Source: Galeruca laticollis (Eukaryota; Arthropoda; Insecta; Coleoptera; Chrysomelidae). Taken from it: 64,000 bases of DNA. Position numbers and translations under genes: made by a program. The DNA lies in contig OY998177.1 of NCBI GenBank assembly GCA_963921935.1, positions 106,694,067 to 106,758,066 on the forward strand, read 5' to 3'. Positions 42,540 to 54,226 of the stretch are shown piece by piece (position 1 is the first letter of the stretch; the number at the start of each line of letters is the position of its first letter). Below the pieces are notes generated by a model that was given only the letters and a program-made list of their open reading frames with translations, searched no databases and was not told where the DNA came from.

Positions 42540-43392
42540 TGTTGACAGAGCCGGTCTGTGCCGGGGGTGCAAGTATTGCATGGCACCCGGGCGCCATTCT
42601 ACAGAGGGCGGCAAAAAGTAAAAAAAGTTCTTCATAAATACATCCACAAAGATGCCGATCGCTATAAAAATATTACTTTGTACACCGTAAATATACCAAC
42701 ACACGAGTTACCGCTTTGTCGATATAGTCGGCAGCAAAACAGTATATCCGCTAGAATTAAAAATAGGCTACAAGCGGTACTCTTTTAAGAAAAAAATATT
42801 GTGTTTTCTGTGCTTTGTTGAATAATACTTCATGTATGTCACCGGCATGGCGGCATATATACGACAACAATTTTGAAACGGGTGACAATGTAATTTAGTT
42901 CATGATTGAATTCAAGTAAGGCACTAAAAGTGAAATGATAGTTAATGTGGTCAAGTGCCTTTTATAAGCTGAAAATTTAAAAACATAAGTATTTCTGATT
43001 ATGTTAAAATGTAAGCTCTTATTTTTATTCTGTTTATTTTATAATATTTGCAGCTTCTAGTATCGAAAAAGAAATGCCGAAAAAACGAAACTAAAAAATC
43101 ACTTGCTGGCTCTTTGAAAAAGTGTATTGCATCCACGGCGCCCACGGATACAGGCGCACAACCATCAACAAGCCGGCAAGTGGAGCTAGTGAACGTGGAG
43201 GACCAGTTTGATTCGGACAAGGACTCACTTTCGGATAATCTACAAATAGTGCGGCAGCAAGGAAACAATAAAGATCCAGCTCGTTGGCCGCAAGTTCTAA
43301 CAGATAAGATAAAAATTTCTATTCTTGAACTAGGACCATTTCAGTTGATTCAAATAGATCTATCTCAACCACTTATTATGACAAAAAAATAA
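42540..43392 (+). pseudogene. hAT/ZMYM-like transposon remnant, N-terminal part
   Basis: From an acceptor-like TTTGCAG at 43051, the frame 43054-43392 reads a basic start (KKKCRKNETKKS), an acidic spacer, and DPARWPQVLTDKIKISILEL then GPFQ, resembling the stretch before the TTF-type zinc finger of hAT/ZMYM transposases. It ends before the finger. GACAGAGCCGGTCTGTGCCG near 42542 looks like a hAT-type end (CAG-x-GCCGG), and a GC-rich inverted counterpart may lie near 43540. The assignment is tentative. Confidence 0.45.
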
Positions 43393-43770
43393 GTAACAAT
43401 GAACAATTTCCTAGGACTTGTCTAGTTTACTGGAAGTGAAATAATTAGGTATTCTGTTTTTGTTGCAAGTTATTCAAAGTATCTGATAATGTTTTTAATG
43501 ATGCTGAAGGTTATGCAGTAAACCCCTACGATATGCGACACTGGCACGGCACCCGCCTATGATATATCTATCCAAGACGTGACGACTCAACCATTTGAAT
43601 AATCCTAATGATTCATTACTTATTTGTAAAGAGTGTTTGTATAAGACGTTATTATAATTATAAAAGTTAATACGAATAGTGCCTTTATATTTATTATTCG
43701 GTTGTCGCTACCATTCGACTACATCAGAAGTGGTGAACAGTGTGTAAAAGTGTTGTAAGCGGTTTGTAAA

Positions 43771-46276
43771 ATGCCGAAATATCAAAAAAAATCTTAGAAA
43801 CGTAACTCAACATCCAGAAGCGATAGATCCAGTTCCACTGCTGCTGAAAGATAATGAAGGAAATCAAAAAAACTTAAGAAACACAAGAGACTACACAGTC
43901 CCTAAAGGACAGTAACAGCAAAAGGACATTAGCTTAGAAATAAGATTTAAATTTAGGTTAATATCAATTATAGTATTTAGCGAGCATTGATCTGAGACGG
44001 GCAATGTCAGTCACGTTCTTGTTAATGTATAAACAAATACGTACAACTTATAGACGGAGGTCTGGCATGTAGTAAAACATAGCTACACTACCTATAAAAT
44101 GAGCTTGGTACTGAAAAGCCACGCATAATATTTAAAAGATTATATCACTGTCATTTTAACGTAAAGCAAAAAATTTAAATTCTAGAAAAAGGATTTCTAG
44201 AAACATAAACTGTCCAGCAAAATTATCGGTAACTATAAAGCGATATAATCCAAACACAAAATCAAAAAACAATGATGTTTATATGCCAAAATGGCCATGT
44301 GTTGTGGAATTTCGGGATGAACATAATCATAATTTAAATTCTGCTGCAGCACTTGCCCTGGATGTAAAAAATCGTATTATTGAGCTATTTGAGAAAGGTC
44401 ACTCAGTAGCATCTGCATATCACTCTTATATTTTATCAATGCTGGACGAATACGGCGACAACTATGAAAATATTGTTATAGATAGACATTTTACTCCTAC
44501 TAAAACAGATGTAGAATCTATATGGAAAAGCCATTTCAAAAAAAACTATGGCGAAAAGACTGGAGATAATATGTTATCTCATTTAGATAATATGCTTAGG
44601 ATGTTAGGAGAAAAAAATGGTACTCTTTTTAAAATAATTCGAAAAGAAGACCATTATGCTGTGGCACTTTGTACACCAATCTTGCAAAGAGTTGCAACAC
44701 TTCCCCAGTCGTCAGAGATTATGTTTGTTGATTCCACAGGCAACTGTGGTACGCAAAATCATAAGGTTTACTATTTTATAACACAATCAGCTATTGGTGG
44801 ATTACCTTTGGGCTGCATCCTTAGTAGCAGTCAAGAATCAAATGTATTCTTAGAAGCTGTGCGTGCTCTTCATAAAATTTTTCCCATTAAAATAAAACCA
44901 AAGGTTATTCTTACGGATGACGATCTAGCTGAAAGGAATGCCTTAAAAAGGGTTTGGCCTGATTCTTGTTATTTATTGTGTACTTTCCACGTTTTAAAAG
45001 CCTGTTGGAAATGGCTTAAATCAGGTAAGAACAAAATTTCTTCAAAGGACGTACAAAACTGCTAGAAATATTTTCGAAATATTCTTGTATCCAAAACATA
45101 TGAAGACCTAGAGAATTCTTGTTTGGAATTTACTAAAAATTGCAAATATGATAATTTCACAAAATACGTAAGTAATATGATGGAGAGAGCTGACACTTGG
45201 TGTCTTTTATATCGGCAACATTTACCACTAAGGGGAACTGACACCAACAATTACATAGAAGTCGTATTTAGACTGCTAAAAGATATACCCTTGGAAAGGA
45301 CGAAAGCGTTTAATTTACCCCAACTTTGCGACTTTATTACTACCAACTTTGAATTCTATTATAAGCAACAAATTTTGGATATTTTGCTAAAACGAGCATC
45401 TAAGACAGTTATTAGTCGTTATTTGTCTGATGAAAAGAACGTGACTGCTGAAAATATAGTTCAACTTAATGACTTTGAATATGAAGTTAAAAGTGAAACC
45501 GATATAAATGTCACCTACATCGTCGATTTACTAATTTTCAAGTGTACGTGTCCACAGGGATTTACCGGTAAACATTGTAAACACCAGGCAGCAGTTGTAA
45601 AAAAATTTAATATACATTCAGTTTTTAACTCCTTATCATTGAATGTTTAATGCCATCTTTACCATCTTGCCACCGGAAAGCAGGCAAGTGCACAACTATT
45701 TTCGCCAATTGAAAATGTTTCAATGGGCCAAAACACTACTAAAGATGTTTATATAAATTCAGTTTCTTCACAAAATTGTAATTTTGTTATGAGTATTGTT
45801 GGTGATAAAGTTGATGACATTAAGTACGAAGATATATTGCCGAAATTAAAAAAAAATGGGAACAACACTCAAAAAAAGTCATGGAATATTTGGATAGAAG
45901 TCCATCAATATTCTATCCTGCGATTAAAGAATATTTGAAGAATTGTGATAAACATGCTAACTCAGAGCAGACTTTATTATCTGGTTTGCATACAGCTTTT
46001 AAATACAAAGGCGTAGTCTGTAAAAAGAAACGACAGCATGGTACACGAAAAAGAGGTAAAAACATAACTGTACAGCCTACATCAATTGGACGAAGAAAGA
46101 CGAAAATGACAGGAAAGAGAGCAATGTGTAGTGAAAGAAAGTCTCAACAATTTAAAAAAACAGTTAAAAAAGCACCCCATTCCTTGGCGATATGTGTTGA
46201 AATTAATGTGGGTTTAGGGGGGATAAATCAAAAGAATGATAATATTATCTCTTATTTTTCAAATTTTTTTTATTAA
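43771..46276 (+). pseudogene. MULE-type transposase with SWIM zinc finger
   Basis: Possible first exon at 43771 (MPKYQKKS). A Cys/His DNA-binding module spans about 44205-44330 (NCPAKL ... EFRDEHNHNL). The DDE core follows: SEIMFVDSTGNC (first Asp), VILTDDDLAERNALKRVWPD and LLCTFHVLKACWKWL (second Asp, C-x-x-H), GTDTNNYIEVVFR (Glu). SWIM finger CTCPQGFTGKHCKH at about 45544-45590. The basic C-terminus (KRGKNITVQPTSIGRRKT) is in a shifted frame from about 45860. One TAG at 45063 and one TAA at 45648 interrupt a single frame. Mutator-like cut-and-paste transposase; catalytic residues are intact. Confidence 0.85.
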
Positions 46277-46749
46277 TAAACGTTGCAACCATTTTTTTTA
46301 TTTATTTTTGTGAATATGTACCTATGTACCTACATATAGTGAGTTTTTTAGAATGGTAAAAGTAAATAATATTCGCCCTGTGTAATTTACAAAAAAAAAG
46401 CTCAAACGCGTAAAATTTTAAATTTAAAAGGGCATCTTGTTATAATAGGACGTTGCTGTGACGTCATCACTACATATTTTTTTTAATAAGATGGCCATTC
46501 AAATTTAAAATTTGACGTGTCCCAGGTTTTTTAATAAAATTAGATAGGCAAATATTATTCACATTTTCCAATCTAATAAACCTCACTGTACATATACGTA
46601 CATACCTTTGCCTAAAAAATACTGACAAACTGACATTTAACGTTTTGTAAATCCCCGACGCATTATTCCAATACGTCGGGACTTCACGAGTCTGAGATTC
46701 GCATTACCCGAGTCAAAACATTAACAATCTAATATCGCATATAAGTATA

Positions 46750-47545
46750 TAATCGGATGAGCTCAAGAGTATGAGTGCATGCATGAATGATACAATAAAT
46801 GTGATAACGCAAGCTGAATCAAAAAACCAGAAATGGTCAAATCAACAAGTTTTAAATTCTACTGAAAAAAGAACTGATCACCCAGGATTAGTAGAAATTT
46901 TAAATCGTCCTGTTAACAGTGTAGTACTACAACCAATTAATGACGAAACATGTGAAAACTATGAAAATAAAAGAAATAATGTTTGTAATAGTAATTTTAT
47001 ATTTGATGAGATATCTCAAATTATTTATTTTAACCAAGATTTCCGATCAGCATACGACTTAGGTACTTTGTTGAGGTATCTAGGAAAATTGTATGAAGAA
47101 AATAAAATAACGGAGTTATGTATTATTAAAGGTACCAATTCAAATAAGTTAATACAAGGTTTATGTAAACTGAAAAATGATATTGTCAAAATAACACTTA
47201 AAATATGCATCGTTACAAATAATGTGAAATAAGTAGATGATGTCGAAATGAGGCAGTTAATACTTTATCTACAGGCGGACATGCTGGGACAAACCGCATG
47301 TATAACAATATAAAAAGAAAATCGTTTGGTCAGGTTTGAAAAAGGATGTAGACGATTTCGTTAGGAAGTGTAATGATTGTCAAAAAAATAAATACAGCAT
47401 ACCCAACAAACAGACAATGACAATAAAAACAACATCTAGTTCGGCTGTTCAGAAAATATTTCTCGATATAGTAGGTCCTTTAGGCACAGATTCTCTGAAT
47501 AATTCTTATATTTTAACTATTCGATGTGACCTTAGTAATGTAATG
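46750..47545 (+). pseudogene. pol: Gypsy pol scrap of another family: RNase H/integrase linker, zinc domain
   Basis: SDELKSMSACMND and a long linker, then after a frameshift near 47230 the zinc domain GGHAGTNRMYNNIKRKSFW-x-GLKKDVDDFVRKCNDC (HHCC) and the start of the core with FLDIVGPLGTDSLNNSYIL (first catalytic Asp). It is cut at about 47545, where a LINE scrap in the other orientation begins. Sequence and linker differ from the mdg1-like element, so this is a second gypsy lineage. Confidence 0.75.
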
Positions 47546-47920
47546 CGGCTAATGTGTCGGCGAATTCCGAAAATGCAGCCAGGGTTCCATATAAGAGAGG
47601 CATATTCCAGTTTTGGAAGCACGAATACATTAAAAAGTAAATTGCTTAAAGCTTCTCAAAACAAAGCCAAGGTTTCTAAATGCTTCCGGATATTATTTAA
47701 TGTGGTCAACAAAGTTCAATTTACTGTCAAATGTAACATCAAGGATTTTGAATATTGCACAGCTTTTAAGCACATTATTAAAAATCTGGTAATTGGAATG
47801 GATGGGTTTGAGTTCCTTAGTGAAAGATAAAGTATTATATTTGGAAATGTTAAAAGGGCGTGTCTGTTCTTCGCACCACTCATGTATTCGATTGAAGTAC
47901 ATGGCACAATCACTAATATT
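47546..47920 (-). pseudogene. Jockey-like LINE RT thumb scrap
   Basis: Minus strand: NISKYNTLSFTKELKPI, a YQIFNNVLKS stretch, then ILDVTFDSKLNFVDHI (DLGVTFDSKL in live elements), followed in a shifted frame by YASLIWNPG. These are the segments downstream of the RT catalytic block in Jockey/CR1-type LINEs. Both flanks are abrupt. Confidence 0.65.
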
Positions 47921-47955
47921 GATAAGTAGTTTTATTACTTGAAATTTTAATATTA

Positions 47956-48177
47956 GTGTTTTAAATGAAACTCACTAGTTAATTCCACAATATAATAAAA
48001 GTTATTGAAAATTCTAAAAAATTGACATTGTTTCGATAAATCAATATCGAAACAGTTGTCAATTTTTTAGAATTTTCAATAACTTTTATTATATTGTGGA
48101 ATTAACTAGAAAGTTTCATTTAAAACACTATTATGAGCAGATTCCACGAAGTAAGGGTCGAGACAGTTAATTTCATT
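47956..48177 (+). mobile_element. 222-bp palindromic insertion of the Penelope-like tail family
   Basis: A 14-bp target duplication with one mismatch flanks it (AAATTTTAATATTA at 47942-47955, AAATTTTAATACTA at 48178-48191). Inside is a hairpin of about 85-bp arms: GTGTTTTAAATGAAACTC at the left, its inverse ending near 48130, then a 45-base tail (GAGCAGATTCCACGAAGTAA...). The centre is at about 48042. Confidence 0.85.
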
Positions 48178-48191
48178 AAATTTTAATACTA

Positions 48192-49276
48192 ATTGCGTAT
48201 GATCCTAATTCTTTTACGTCATCGACCGTCATTTTAACAAGTTCTTCATATAGGCAAGTACCAGAAAGACCAAAATGTGAAACAATGTAAAATATATTGA
48301 TTTATAGAATTTTCCAACGTCGATAGTTTTGATATTAAATACCCATGTATCAATGATGTGGAGCTTCAAATAGAAATTTCTCAAATTCTTCTCCTGTGAA
48401 AACTTTTGCTTTTTCGGCGATATTTTACTTTTTAAAAAGCTCAGCAGGTACTTTAAAAAACTAATTAGATGTATTGCTGGACTTGAGAAGATATTTATCT
48501 TTAAAAACACATTGGAGTTTTCCTCAATTCGCGGAAATATGGAACAATAATTATGATACATTATCTAACTTGATCTTAAACACAAAATGGACGTCTAATT
48601 AGTAAACACGTCCATTTTGCAAACATAAAATGAGGCGCCAATAAAATATTTACATTCATTTCACAATTTAATCAACAATTACCTACTGCTTGCACCCGCT
48701 GCATACAAAGTGCAGTCACAGAAAATGCGCACTTATAACTAACACATGTACTCGTATTTTCCGATTTTTCAAGTGTTTGTTTTTCTTTTGCTTTCCACTT
48801 TGTTTATTTATCGAAAAAAAAAATCCATAATGATACTAAACGAAACCAGATGTTCTAATATCGTTTAGGAAAACATTGTTGCAAATTTTATGTAACGTGG
48901 TGTTGAAAATTTAAAGGATCGAATTGGCTTCTAAAAAAAATATTGTGCGCGCTGGAAAATTGGATTCAGGGTCGGGCGTATTTTGCAATATTTTGAAGTT
49001 GTCTGAAATTGAACTGACACTATATGAATATGAATTCATTAATTTGTTTTTCATTGAATCATTATTATTCATTAGTCGAAAAGTAAAAGGTTATGGTGTA
49101 CATATTAGTAATTAGGTGGGAATGCTCGCTAATATTAGATAATAAATTAAACACCAGGAACTAGGAAACACAAATTGAGGACATGAATAACTTTGGGATA
49201 ATGAGTAGAAGTAGAAGAAAGCAAGTAGGAAGCGACACATTGTGGAGTAAGCGTTCTAAACAGAATTTAGGTTATA
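48192..49276. other. Non-coding, nothing recognised
   Basis: No ORF with family features and no repeat matching the rest of the window. Confidence 0.4.
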
Positions 49277-49338
49277 CAGGGTGTCCCAGTAGTTCGTACC
49301 AAAAACTTGGGAGGTGATAGAAAGACTAAAAATAATAG

Positions 49339-50513
49339 TGTTTTAAATGAAACTCAACGTTTCTAGCTAATTCCACAATATAATGAAAAATAACTGAATA
49401 TCATCGTCAGAATGACAGAAGTACAATTTCATTTGATGCCTACCTGATTTTTAGTAGTTATTTTTGGCTAGACCAAGAAGTGATTGACCAAGAAGTGACC
49501 TAACTTATGATTGACTTAATATACCTTAATAGAAAAAAGAAGAAGATGTGCTATTACAAATATTGAAGCTTAGATATTATTAGCCCTATGGTGATATCCT
49601 GGATATCATTTTTCCAATTAAGATCAGTATAACTGAGCAATAATATAGGAAACCAGGAAAACTATATCTGCTGATCTTTACAATTATCACTTAAGAAGAC
49701 AGTTTAATAGTGGAGAACTCCCTAGATTTATCTGTTTATTGACGACTTCATATTGTGGGTTTCTTAAGTGTCTTCTAATTTCCAACTCTTCAAGGAACTC
49801 CAGTTCTTGTTTCTTATCACAAATATGTAGTACTTCTAGTTCTGTGTTAGGTGTCAATGAATGGTTGGTGTCAAGTAGATGTTTTGCGTAATGGGATTTA
49901 TCTGGTTGTTTTAATGTACTTGACACCAACCATTCATTGACACCTAACACAGAACTAGAAGTACTACATATTTGTGAAAAGAAACAAGAACCTTGATTTC
50001 CTTGAATAGTTGGAAATTAGAAGACACTTAAGAAACCCAAAATATGAAGTCGTCAATGAACAGATAAATCTAGGGAGTTCTCCACTATTAAACTAAAGTG
50101 ATAATTGTAAAGATCAGCAGATATAGTTTTCCTGGTTTTCTATATCATTGCACAGTAATACTGATCTTAATTGGAAAAATGGTATACAAGATATCACCAT
50201 AGGGCTAATAATATCTAAGCTTCAATATTTGTAATATCACATCTTCTTCTTTTTTCTATTAACATATATTAAGTCAAGGTAGGTCATTTCGTGGTCTAGC
50301 CAAAAATAACTACTAAACATCAGGTAGACATCTAATGAAATGTAACTTCTGTCATTCTGTCGATGATATTCAGTTATCGAAACAATTGTCAATTTTTTAG
50401 AATTTTCAACATTTTTCATTATATTTTGGAATTAGCTAGAAACGTTGAGTTTCATTTAAAACACTAATATGAGTAGATTCCACGAAGTAAGGGATGAGAC
50501 AGTCAATTTCACT
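49339..50513 (+). mobile_element. Penelope-like palindromic unit in the mariner 3 terminal repeat
   Basis: Two inverted copies of a roughly 580-bp unit meet at about 49917. Outer left end AGTGTTTTAAATGAAACTC; right side has its inverse followed by a 45-base tail ending TTTCACTG. Comparison with the uninterrupted right terminal repeat shows a target duplication of about 8 bp (AAAATAAT). Both arms hold the C-terminal ORF described in the next entry. Confidence 0.85.
49687..50092. pseudogene. Two inverted copies of a Penelope-type C-terminal ORF
   Basis: Left copy (-) 49687-49920 is open: KQPDKSHYAKHLLDTNHSL, LEVLHICDKKQELEFLEELE, IRRHLRNPQYEVV, ending NCLLK. Right copy (+) from about 49920 to 50092 has the same text with a frameshift near 49993. 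The H-x-L-x8-LE-x-LEI pattern resembles the region after GIY-YIG in Penelope-like proteins, where it lies next to the nuclease. No catalytic part is present. Two further copies are at 52756 and 53605. Confidence 0.6.
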
Positions 50514-51244
50514 GAAAATAATGAAGGTATTTCATATAAAAAAATTTCTTCACTCCCTTCGTTAACGAACTATAGGGCTCTAAAGTTGGGAATGAAAAAT
50601 GGTTTTTTATTTACAATTATTAATATGTTAACCGTTAATAAAAATGAAATTAGTAATATGTTAACCGTTAATAAACACCATAATTGCACACTTTATGGCG
50701 TGTTATTCAAGTCTACAACATACTTGTGAACTCAGGTACCGACTAAGTTAAATGGTGGATGCGCCCTGTTTTTGGTAAGTAAAACTTTTTTCAGTTATAA
50801 ATGCAACAATTGGTTTTTATAAACATTTTTAGAGATATTGAGTCCTCTAGTGATATCGCGATAACATTAACGGTTTAAGAGATACGGGCAATTTTATGTC
50901 GCACTGCACACCTATTGGCGCATTCACATTTATTTTGAATGTACGATTACAGTAAATTACAGTAAATTATTAATAAATTGGTGCAGTCTACATTTATAAA
51001 AATAAACTTTTACATTGTTAATACTACTTTTATTATTCACTCATTATGATGTATAAAAAGCTTTTCTGTAAACAAACACAATTAATTTAACAAAAGTAAA
51101 AATACGAGAATACCAACAACAACCAAATACATACTTTATTCTAAGTAGGCGGCTGTCATCCCACTTTAAAATCATTTCTAAATGCTTGTCATCTGTCTAC
51201 ACTTGTCACGGTAAGAAATTGTAACATTATTTATTCTAAATTCA

Positions 51245-51760
51245 GAAATAGAAGAATTTACCTTTAATGAGTGTGCGGATATGCAAATGATGTTTGGAAT
51301 GGCAGACGGAAATTCTAGCCTAGCTAGAAGGCTTCATTCGGAACGATATCCAAATCGAAGGTTACCTAACATGAAAACGTTTGAACGCATAGATCGGAGT
51401 TTGAGAGAAACAGGTACGTTCAGCTTAATGCAGTAATTTTATAAACTGTTTTTACAATGGATAATTACGTTGCAGGATCATTTTCACAGAAGAAAGGTGG
51501 TGAAGGGAGTATAAAGAACATACGTACTCCAATAATTGAACAAAACATACTAGATGCTGTTGATAATGAGCCTACAACCAGTTTAAGGAAACTTTCAGCA
51601 CAATTTAATATTTCAAAATCAAGCGTACATAGAATACTTCAGGAGCAACTATTGCATCCATTTCATGTACAAAAAGTTCATGCTATGTCACCAGATGACT
51701 ATCCTCCTAGGCTTAATTATGTCAACTGGTTTTTGGGTAAACAACGGGAAGACCGACATT
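51245..51760 (+). pseudogene. Mariner 3 transposase, N-terminal half, two exons
   Basis: EEFTFNECADMQMMFGMADG, then ARRLHSERYPNRRLPN and FERIDRSLRETG (DUF4817-type module; the ATG has become ATA). The 62-bp intron at 51414-51475 (GTACGT, TTGCAG) is at the same residue as in mariner 2. Exon 2: SQKKGGEGSIKN, HTH SLRKLSAQFNISKSSVHRIL, then DYPPRLNYVNWFLGKQ. Homology ends at about 51760; the whole DDE domain is missing, replaced by unrelated AT-rich sequence. Confidence 0.8.
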
Positions 51761-52600
51761 ATAGACCAAGGTCGATAATTTTTGAAACCAAAAAAAATTA
51801 CAGTAGGATGAAACCCATTAGAAAAGGAGGGGGATATGATCAGAATGAAAGGAAAAATAAATTACGGTTGATCCGAGTTCGGGAAGTGGGAGGGGGTGAG
51901 TTTTTAAGGGTAAAAAATGGTTTATCTTGATTTCCGGCAAAACTACAAGTCCTATGGAAAAAAGTTAAATGGCAAAGTTGTAGGTGATAAAAATATCTAC
52001 ACTTTTGTTTTCGCAATTTTTTCACATAACCTTAAAATTTAGGTGAAAAATTCAAAAAACCAAGTTTTTGGTTTTTTAATTAAATCTTTTTAAAAAAAAA
52101 TTTTCTATGAAATTCGGTGAAAACTTACCTTAATATGTCCCAAATACACTGTAATTTATTTGATTTAAAATATTTATTTTAACTTAATATCATAAAAGCA
52201 CCCTAATTTTCAATCGAAAATTCCGACGTCAAAATATCGGCTTTTTTCAAAAAGTCTGGGGGCTTTTTGTTCATTGAAATACCTACTTTCTGATGGTGTA
52301 AAAAATGTACATTACTATAGGAAATGTTCTCAGAAAATGCAAAAAATTGAAAAAAACTAAAATTCGAAAATTTTTTTTAATCGCCATGTACAATTTCATC
52401 AAAAAAATGTGATTGCTGCAATTTTTTTTAGTTAAAAAGTTTATTTATTTAATTCTAATTACATTCATGTCGTAGAAAATCTCATAAAATATGAATATAC
52501 ATGTAAATCGTACTATTGAATTTAGATACTTAATTCTGATTACGTTATTCATTATATTTTTTTTCAAAAACGTTAATCTTTATAAATACCTTATTTGAAA
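51761..52600. other. Non-coding filler inside mariner 3
   Basis: AT-rich with long T and A runs; no transposase text. Nothing else recognised. Confidence 0.4.
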
Positions 52601-52605
52601 TTCTA

Positions 52606-52755
52606 ATCAGTTATTCATTAGTTTTTGTTTCTTTGAAGGCATTTCTCCATCGTTAGATTCGACAAACCTTCCCAACTCTAGTTGATTGTCAAAATCTTCA
52701 AGACCATCATCTTCGTCTCCAAAGTTATTTCCAGTGAACACTTACGAGCATACAG
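52606..52755 (-). pseudogene. Unidentified C-terminal coding tail
   Basis: The minus strand has an open acidic stretch (GNNFGDEDDGLEDFDNQLE...) ending PSKKQKLMNN and a stop. Looks like a protein C-terminus with a basic end, interrupted at its upstream side by the Penelope-type unit at 52756. No family recognised. Too short to be sure it is coding. Confidence 0.3.
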
Positions 52756-53022
52756 ATTAAAACAAACAGATAAATCCCACTACCCAAAACATCTACTTGA
52801 CACCAATCATTCATTGACACCTAACACAAAACTAGAAGTGCTGCATATTTGTGAAAAGAAACAAGAACTGGATTTCCTTGAAGAATTGGAAATTAGAAGA
52901 CATTTAAGAAATCCACAATATGAAGTTGTCAATGAACAGTTAAATCTAGGGAGTTCTCCACTAATAAACTGTCTTCTTAAGTGATAATTGTAAAGATTAG
53001 CAGATATAGTTTTCCTGGTTTC
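52756..53022 (+). pseudogene. Penelope-type C-terminal unit, 3'-truncated
   Basis: Open frame RLKQTDKSHYPKHLLDTNHS ... SPLINCLLK, then TGATAATTGTAAAGATTAGC and an abrupt end at about 53022 (TTTCCTGGTTT). It begins at the same base (AGATTAAAAC) as the copy at 53605. Confidence 0.6.
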
Positions 53023-53461
53023 AATCAGCCATTCAATAATTGTAAATAAAACACTATTTTTCATTCCCAACTTTAGAGCCCTATAGTTCGTTAACGAAGG
53101 GCGTAAAGAATTTTTTTATATGAAGTACCATCATTATTTTTTAGTCTTTCTATCATCTCCCAAGTTTTTGGTACGAACTTCTGGGACACCTTGTATATAT
53201 CTGTGGTTAGATGGCGGAACCAAATATTTTTCAAGGGAGCATAAATTAAGTTTTAAAGCTTAATATAAAATCAGTTTCAGTTTCATTAATAATATATTTC
53301 AATTGATATATCAAAGTTCAACTTAATTTACTTTATTTTATTTTCGAAATTTTTTAGGTTTTTCAAAACATATTTGATTTTGCCAACTTTATATTCATAA
53401 AAAATTAGACATATTACACCAAAAGATACTAGTGAAACTAAAATATATATATTATATCAAT

Positions 53462-53603
53462 TCAATCTTCGGTTTCAAAATCCAGATTATCTTCTAGCTC
53501 ATCAAACTCACGTGCTCTGCTGGTTGTTGGCAAGTTTTCATAATACTGATGAAAGTCCTTATCAATTATATTTATCATTGACAATAGGTCTTTTTTTTCT
53601 TAA
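53462..53603 (-). pseudogene. Unidentified C-terminal coding tail 2
   Basis: The minus strand reads KDLLSMINIIDKDFHQYYEN, LPTTSRAREFDELEDNLDFE and TED-stop. It is cut upstream by the Penelope-type unit at 53605. It may be the last exon of the minus-strand gene whose other exons lie at 54227-55188, with the unit inserted between; that is inference. Confidence 0.35.
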
Positions 53604-53604
53604 C

Positions 53605-54203
53605 AGATTAAAACAACCAGATAAATCTCACTACGCAAAACATCTACTTGACACCAATCATTCATTGACACATAACACAGAACTAGAAGTGCTGCATATT
53701 TGTGATAAGAAACAAGAACTGGGTTTTCTTGAAGAATTGGAAATTAGAAGACATTTAAGAAACCCACAATATGAAGTCGTCAAGGAACAAATAAATCTAG
53801 GGAGTTCTCCACTATTAAATTGTCTTCTCAAGTGATAATTGTAAAGATCAGCAGATATAGTTTTCCTGGTTTTCTATATCATTGCACAGTTATACTGATC
53901 TTAATTGGAAAAATTATATCCGGGATCACCATAAGGATAATAATACCTTAGCTTCAATATTTGTAATATTACATGTTCTTTTTTTTCTATTTACATATAT
54001 TAAGTCAATCACAATTTAGGTCACTTCTTGACCTAGCCAAAAATAACTACTAAGCATCAGGTAGGCATCAAATGAAATGTAACTTTTGTCATTCTGGCGA
54101 TATTTAGTTATCGAAACACTTGTCAATTTTTTAGAATTTTCAACATTATTCGTTATATTGTGGAATTAGCTAGAAACAGTGAGTTTCATTTAAAACACTA
54201 AAC
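53605..54203 (+). mobile_element. Penelope-type C-terminal unit with full 3' tail
   Basis: Open frame RLKQPDKSHYAKHLLDTNHS...LLNCLLK to 53835, then a tail of about 370 bp with TCTATATCATTGCACAG, AACTACTAAGCATCAGG and a final GTTTCATTTAAAACACTA at 54203. It is not palindromic; the single arm ends at the same CACTA used by the palindromic copies. Confidence 0.7.
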
Positions 54204-54226
54204 TATAGTTACTTTTCTATCATGCA

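Larger units (their letters stand above)
49277..53193 (+). mobile_element. Mariner-like element 3 (3.9 kb), with nested insertions
   Basis: Left end CAGGGTGTCCCAGTAGTTCG, inverse right end at 53193 (one mismatch: TTG for CTG), flanked by TA. The left terminal repeat is split by a Penelope-like unit at 49339-50513 and resumes at 50514-50625. The right repeat is 53030-53193, reduced on its inner side by another unit. Confidence 0.87.

Noticed and set aside
42346..42704. Overlapping ORFs on both strands
   Set aside because: No family motif, and each is a shadow of the other; at most part of a hAT-like non-coding end.
48229..48561. 110-residue minus-strand ORF
   Set aside because: Hydrophobic and low complexity from AT-rich DNA, with no motif or splice context.
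53605..54203. Separate DNA transposon with terminal inverted repeats
   Set aside because: The inverted ends in related copies come from fold-back arms; target duplications of 8-16 bp vary in length, which fits target-primed insertion better.
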